A stretch of DNA of 64,000 nt from Paracoccaceae bacterium (lineage in GTDB: Bacteria; Pseudomonadota; Alphaproteobacteria; Rhodobacterales; Rhodobacteraceae), in assembly GCA_007694945.1 (NCBI GenBank), contig REER01000077.1:108165-172164 (forward strand), written 5' to 3'. Below are positions 59,943 through 64,000 of the stretch, in pieces. The notes under the pieces were generated by a model that did no database searches, was not told where the DNA came from, and saw only the letters and a program-made list of their open reading frames with translations. Position 1 is the stretch's first letter, and the number at the start of each line of letters is the position of its first letter. The translations under genes were made by a program, and so were the position numbers.

Positions 59943-61598
59943 CTACCTCGCAAACTTCTTATACTTCACCCGCTTCGGCTCCAGCGCATCCGGCCCGAGC
60001 CGCCGCTTCTTGTCTTCTTCATAGGCCTCGAAATTGCCCTCGAACCATTCGACATGCGCCTCGCCTTCAAACGCGAGTATATGCGTGCACAGCCGGTCAA
60101 GGAAGAAGCGGTCGTGGCTGATGATCACGGCGCAGCCTGCGAAATCTTCCAGCGCCGCTTCCAGCGCCTGCAGGGTTTCCACGTCCAGATCGTTGGTCGG
60201 CTCGTCCAGGAGCAGCACGTTCCCGCCCGCGCGCAGGAGCTTCGCCATATGCACGCGGTTGCGCTCGCCGCCGGATAGCAGCCCCACTTTCTTCTGCTGG
60301 TCGCCGCCCTTGAAGTTGAACGCGCCGACATAGGCGCGGGAGTTCACCTCGGCATCGCCAAGCTGGATCACGTCCAGCCCGTCGGAGATTTCCTCCCACA
60401 CGGTCTTGTTCGCATCCAGCGCATCGCGCGACTGGTCCACATAGGCCAGTTTCACCGTGTCGCCGAATTCGATACTGCCTTCGTCCGGCTGTTCCTGCCC
60501 GGTCAGCATGCGGAACAGGGTCGATTTGCCCGCACCATTGGGGCCGATCACGCCGACAATGCCGCCCGGCGGCAGGGCAAAGGTCAGGTCCTCGATCAGC
60601 AGCCGGTCGCCATAGCCCTTTTTCAGCCCCTCGATATCGATCACCTTGCCGCCCAGACGGGGGCCGTTGGGGATGATGATCTGCGCGCGGCTGATCTTTT
60701 CACGCTCGGATTGGCTCGCCTTTTCCTCATAGGCCTGAATCCGGGCCTTGGATTTGGCCTGCCGGGCCTTGGCACCGGCGCGGATCCATTCCAGCTCGCG
60801 TTCGAGCGATTTCGTGCGCGCCTTGTCCTCGCGGGCCTCCTGCGCCAACCGCTTGGCCTTCTGCTCCAGCCATGCGGAATAATTCCCCTCATAGGGAATG
60901 CCGCGACCGCGGTCGAGTTCCAGGATCCAGCCGGTGATGTCATCGAGGAAATAGCGGTCATGGGTCACGATCAGGATGGTGCCCTTGTAGTCGATCAGGT
61001 GCTTTTGCAGCCAGGCGATGGTTTCGGCGTCCAGATGGTTGGTCGGCTCGTCTAGCAGCAGCATGTCGGGCGCTTCCAGCAGAAGCTTGCACAAAGCCAC
61101 GCGGCGCTTTTCGCCGCCCGAGAGCGTTTCGACCGAGGCCTCATCGGGCGGGCAGCGCAGGGCCTCCATCGCCACGTCGATCTGGCTGTCGAGATCCCAC
61201 AGGTTTTCCGCGTCGATCTGGTCCTGCAGTTCGGCCATTTCCTCGGCCGTCTCGTCCGAGTAATTCATGGCGAGTTCGTTGTAGCGCTCAAGCTTGGCCT
61301 GTTTCCGTGCCACGCCCAGCATGACATTGCCGCGTACATCAAGCGCAGGGTCAAGCTCGGGCTCCTGCGGCAGGTAGCCGACCTTGGCACCCTTGGCGGC
61401 CCAGGCCTCGCCAGTGAAATCCTTGTCCTGCCCCGCCATGATGCGCAAAAGCGTAGATTTGCCTGCGCCGTTCACGCCGACCACACCGATCTTGACGCCG
61501 GGCAGGAAGTTCAGCCGGATATTCTCGAAGCACTTCTTGCCACCGGGATAGGTCTTGGACACACCATCCATATGATAGACAAACTGATAGGACGCCAT
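59943..61598 (-). CDS. ettA: Energy-dependent translational throttle protein EttA
   Basis: 551 residues from the ATG at 61598 ([20 protein letters not shown]); the upstream extension is rejected. Two soluble ABC domains ([34 protein letters not shown]; signatures [14 protein letters not shown] and [14 protein letters not shown]) are joined by a charged linker with the P-site tRNA interaction motif. This ABC-F protein binds the ribosomal E site and slows elongation when energy is low. Length equals E. coli EttA. Confidence 0.95.
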   Translation of the reverse strand: MASYQFVYHMDGVSKTYPGGKKCFENIRLNFLPGVKIGVVGVNGAGKSTLLRIMAGQDKDFTGEAWAAKGAKVGYLPQEPELDPALDVRGNVMLGVARKQAKLERYNELAMNYSDETAEEMAELQDQIDAENLWDLDSQIDVAMEALRCPPDEASVETLSGGEKRRVALCKLLLEAPDMLLLDEPTNHLDAETIAWLQKHLIDYKGTILIVTHDRYFLDDITGWILELDRGRGIPYEGNYSAWLEQKAKRLAQEAREDKARTKSLERELEWIRAGAKARQAKSKARIQAYEEKASQSEREKISRAQIIIPNGPRLGGKVIDIEGLKKGYGDRLLIEDLTFALPPGGIVGVIGPNGAGKSTLFRMLTGQEQPDEGSIEFGDTVKLAYVDQSRDALDANKTVWEEISDGLDVIQLGDAEVNSRAYVGAFNFKGGDQQKKVGLLSGGERNRVHMAKLLRAGGNVLLLDEPTNDLDVETLQALEAALEDFAGCAVIISHDRFFLDRLCTHILAFEGEAHVEWFEGNFEAYEEDKKRRLGPDALEPKRVKYKKFAR

Positions 61599-61762
61599 GG
61601 CTCGCTCCGCGTGTATGAGGGGTTTGTCTTCCCCTACAGGGGGCGGCGAAAGCGTGCAAGGCTTGGGCAAAGCGCAGGGAATCGACAGCGCAAAGCATTC
61701 TGAGGCTTGCCAAACCCGATTCGCTTCGTCCTAATGGCGAAAATCTGATCAAACCGGATGCC

Positions 61763-62536
61763 ATGGCCCAGACACCCGTTATCGAGATCCGCGACCTTCA
61801 CAAGGCCTATGGCACACTCGAAGTGCTCAAGGGCGTCACTATCAATGCGAAGAAAGGAGATGTGGTCTCGCTGATCGGGTCCTCCGGGTCAGGCAAATCG
61901 ACGCTTCTTCGATGTTGCAATCTGCTCGAGGACAGCCAGCAGGGCGAGATCCTGTTCAATGGCGAGCCCGTGCACTGGCGCGGGCAGGGGCCGGGGCGCC
62001 ATCCGAGCGACCGTGCGCAGGTGACGCGAATCCGCACCAATCTCAGCATGGTCTTCCAGAGCTTCAATCTGTGGTCGCATATGACGGTGCTGCAGAATGT
62101 GATGGAGGCGCCGGTCCATGTGCTCAAGCAGGATCGCGCCGAGGTCGAGACGCGCGCGCGGTCACTGCTGGCCAAGGTCGGGATCGGTGACAAGGCCGAT
62201 GTCTACCCGGCGCAGATGTCCGGTGGCCAGCAGCAGCGCGCGGCGATCGCGCGGGCGCTATGCATGGAGCCCGAGGCGCTTCTCTTTGATGAGCCCACCT
62301 CGGCGCTCGACCCAGAACTGGAACAGGAAGTGGTGCGCGTGATCAAGGCGCTGGCCGAGGAAGGGCGCACCATGCTGATCGTGACCCATGACATGCGCAT
62401 GGCGGCGGATGTCTCGGATCATGTCGTGTTCCTGCACAACGGGCTGATCGAGGAACAGGGTCCGCCCGAGTCGCTCTTCAAATCGCCGCAGACAGTGCGG
62501 CTCAAGCAATTCCTCAGCCACTCTGCAGCGGCCTGA
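61763..62536 (+). CDS. Polar amino-acid ABC transporter ATPase
   Basis: 257 residues of the HisP/GlnQ class: IGSSGSGKSTLLRCCNLLED (Walker A), the insert RHPSDRAQVTRIRTNLSMVF typical of basic amino-acid importers, signature QMSGGQQQRAAIARAL and Walker B ALLFDEPTSALDPE. First gene of an importer operon with the binding protein and permease that follow. Confidence 0.93.
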   Translation: MAQTPVIEIRDLHKAYGTLEVLKGVTINAKKGDVVSLIGSSGSGKSTLLRCCNLLEDSQQGEILFNGEPVHWRGQGPGRHPSDRAQVTRIRTNLSMVFQSFNLWSHMTVLQNVMEAPVHVLKQDRAEVETRARSLLAKVGIGDKADVYPAQMSGGQQQRAAIARALCMEPEALLFDEPTSALDPELEQEVVRVIKALAEEGRTMLIVTHDMRMAADVSDHVVFLHNGLIEEQGPPESLFKSPQTVRLKQFLSHSAAA

Positions 62537-62571
62537 GGCAATAACCAGAACCACCAACACGGGAGATGAGA

Positions 62572-63306
62572 ATGAGAAAAAACCCAATCATAATGGCCGC
62601 CGCGATTGCCCTGATGGCATCAGGCGCGATGGCACAGGATGTGGTCCGGATCGGCACCGAAGGTGCTTACCCTCCGTGGAACTTCATCGATGACAATAAC
62701 AACGTGGTCGGCTTCGAGATCGACCTCGGCAATGAGATCTGCCGCCGGGCGGAACTCGAATGCGAATGGGTCCTCAATGACTGGGATACCATCATTCCCA
62801 ATCTCGTCGCGGGCAATTACGATGTGATCATGGCCGGCATGAGCATCACTGAAGCACGCAGCCAGGTGATCTCCTTCACGGAAAACTATCTGCCCTCCGA
62901 CCCTTCGGCCTATATGGCACTGGCGGGCACGGACGAGTCGGTCATCATGGATGGGGTGATCGCAGTACAGTCCAACACAGTACAGGCGGGGCTTGTTGCC
63001 GATAGCGATGCAGCCGGGCTTGAATTCCCGACGCCGGATGAGACTATCTCGGCGGTGCGCAATGGTGAAGCCGATGCCGTGCTCGCCGACAAGAACTTCC
63101 TGCAACCCTATGTCAACGACTCGGGTGGCGAACTGGTCTTCATTGGCGAGGATATGTATCCCGGGGAGGGCACAGGTGCGGGTATCCGTCAATCCGACAA
63201 CGAGTTGCGCGAGACATTCACCGCCATCATCATGGAGATGCGTGAGGATGGCTCGATCAACGAGTTGATCGAAGAATGGTTCGGCGACGGCATCGCCAAA
63301 TTCTGA
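62572..63306 (+). CDS. Periplasmic amino-acid binding protein
   Basis: 244 residues from ATG 62572, chosen because GGGAG then sits 6 bases upstream; the ATG at 62566 abuts it. Signal peptide (IIMAAAIALMASGAMAQ) and the SBP family 3 signature GFEIDLGNEICRRAE follow. GTEGAYPPWNFIDDNNN is the ligand-site opening of lysine/arginine/ornithine-type proteins. It delivers the amino acid to the permease below. Confidence 0.92.
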   Translation: MRKNPIIMAAAIALMASGAMAQDVVRIGTEGAYPPWNFIDDNNNVVGFEIDLGNEICRRAELECEWVLNDWDTIIPNLVAGNYDVIMAGMSITEARSQVISFTENYLPSDPSAYMALAGTDESVIMDGVIAVQSNTVQAGLVADSDAAGLEFPTPDETISAVRNGEADAVLADKNFLQPYVNDSGGELVFIGEDMYPGEGTGAGIRQSDNELRETFTAIIMEMREDGSINELIEEWFGDGIAKF

Positions 63307-63323
63307 GACCTGTGTGACATCCG

Positions 63324-63350
63324 CAGCAGGCCCGCTCAGCGGGCCTGCTG
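63324..63350 (+). terminator. 12-bp hairpin between binding protein and permease genes
   Basis: CAGCAGGCCCGC-TCA-GCGGGCCTGCTG, a perfect 12-bp stem starting 17 bases after the binding-protein stop. Without a T-run it likely stabilises the upstream mRNA end or partly terminates, giving more binding protein than permease. Confidence 0.6.
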
Positions 63351-63374
63351 TCCCCTAGGGCACGGCCAGACCCC

Positions 63375-64000
63375 ATGTTCAGCTTCTGCACAGATCCCTC
63401 CACCCTGCCGCAATGGCAATGGTTCGCGTGTTACCTGACAACACCGACCCATTTCGCGTTCTATCGCTCCTTTTTCATGGTGATGCTGCTTTTGGTCATC
63501 ACCGCGCCTATTGCGCTGGGCATGGGGTTGATTGGCGCGATCGCGGCGCGCTCGACTGTTTTGCCCGTCTCGTGGCTGGGCAAGGGTTATGTCAATATCG
63601 TACGCGGTGTGCCTGATATCGTCTTCTTCATGTTCGTGCCGATTGCACTGGGTCAGGGCATCGAATGGATCATGCACCATATCAACTGCCCCGACTGGGA
63701 CCAGCCGATCCGGCAGGGCAATGATTTCATCGTCTGCCGCGAGGCGAAGGTACCCGCTGTCGGATCTCCAGCCTGGGTGCGCGATCTCTACGCCTTCACC
63801 ATGGCCGTGATCGCCTACGCGCTCGTGTTCGGGGCCTTTGCCGCCAATACGCTTTTCGGCGCCATGCAAGCAGTGCCGCGTGCCCAGATCGAGACTGCCG
63901 AGGCCTATGGCATGAGCCGCGCGCAGGCGTTTCGCCGGGTGGTCATGCCGCAGATGTGGGTCTATGCGCTGCCGGGCCTGTCGAATATCTGGCAGATCCT
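63375..64000 (+). CDS. Amino-acid ABC transporter permease, 3' end outside window
   Basis: 208 codons are present before the edge, starting MFSFCTDPSTLPQWQWFACY. Membrane helices (FFMVMLLLVITAPIALGMGL; IVRGVPDIVFFMFVPIALGQ) and the EAA loop EAYGMSRAQAFRRVVMPQ that contacts the ATPase identify a HisM/HisQ-type permease. About 60-70 residues should lie beyond the window, probably followed by a second permease gene. Confidence 0.9.
   Translation, partial: MFSFCTDPSTLPQWQWFACYLTTPTHFAFYRSFFMVMLLLVITAPIALGMGLIGAIAARSTVLPVSWLGKGYVNIVRGVPDIVFFMFVPIALGQGIEWIMHHINCPDWDQPIRQGNDFIVCREAKVPAVGSPAWVRDLYAFTMAVIAYALVFGAFAANTLFGAMQAVPRAQIETAEAYGMSRAQAFRRVVMPQMWVYALPGLSNIWQI

Noticed and set aside
1-64000. 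CRISPR arrays, prophage, insertion sequences, rRNA, second tRNA
   Set aside because: No regularly spaced repeats, phage structural genes, transposases, integrases or rRNA were seen, and only one cloverleaf was found by eye.

Overview
The window is chromosomal DNA of an alphaproteobacterium, most likely of the family Rhodobacteraceae. The evidence is high G+C with strong third-position bias, and a set of typical genes and sites: mesaconyl-CoA hydratase and malyl-CoA thioesterase genes beside the sdh operon, the small aa3 oxidase subunit IV, a DUF2312 (GapR) nucleoid protein, a CckA kinase with a CtrA-type box, an NDUFS4-like complex I subunit, and an alphaproteobacterial SOS box. I do not name a genus. 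No prophage, transposase, integrase or CRISPR array was seen; almost everything is core metabolism and housekeeping.

Layout. 1-7 kb: truncated PAS/GGDEF protein, gabD, complex I accessory subunit, a LOG-family protein, dapD, tsaC/Sua5. 7-12 kb: DmdC-type acyl-CoA dehydrogenase overlapping an MBL-fold hydrolase, then two related lipoproteins flanking a 44-residue cytochrome oxidase subunit IV, then an RluA-type synthase. 12-20 kb: SOS-controlled uvrA, a second LOG protein, a LysM protein, an Atm1-type exporter and a YhiN-type flavoprotein. 20-28 kb (envelope and lipid): KpsE/KpsT capsule export, a divergent MepK-like/L,D-transpeptidase pair, an ACP plus ketosynthase pair and a MarR regulator. 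28-34 kb: gapR, tRNA-Thr(TGT), a decayed DUF4160 beside DUF2442, lepA, and an operon of a DUF1989 protein with small envelope proteins. 34-41 kb: the sdhCDAB operon with an embedded lipoprotein gene, followed by mch, nnrU-like and mcl2. This links the ethylmalonyl-CoA pathway (acetyl-CoA assimilation) to the TCA cycle. 41-49 kb: aminotransferase, infC with an ATA start, a strongly acidic membrane-anchored protein, a corrinoid-activator-like ASKHA protein and three tandem universal stress genes behind a perfect FNR box. 48.7-64 kb: glmU-glmS, an AlkD-like protein, an EamA exporter, cckA, an RsmB-like methyltransferase, a thioesterase/crotonase pair, a low-G+C island (GIY-YIG/DUF4357) next to a frameshifted antitoxin, ettA and an amino-acid ABC transporter that runs off the edge.

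The points most worth following are regulatory or small-gene observations absent from the ORF track: the ATA start of infC, the perfect CtrA box before cckA, the LexA box before uvrA, the FNR box before the stress genes, three GTGATCAC palindromes at two-helical-turn spacing before sdhC, a structured leader before the complex I subunit, a recurrent ~20-bp intergenic element (four copies), and a pair of lipoproteins that may be permuted papain-fold enzymes beside the oxidase subunit IV gene. I saw no complete, clearly novel multi-gene defence or biosynthetic system. The closest candidates are the ACP/ketosynthase pair and the lipoprotein/oxidase cassette. All calls are from reading the sequence; no database search was run.
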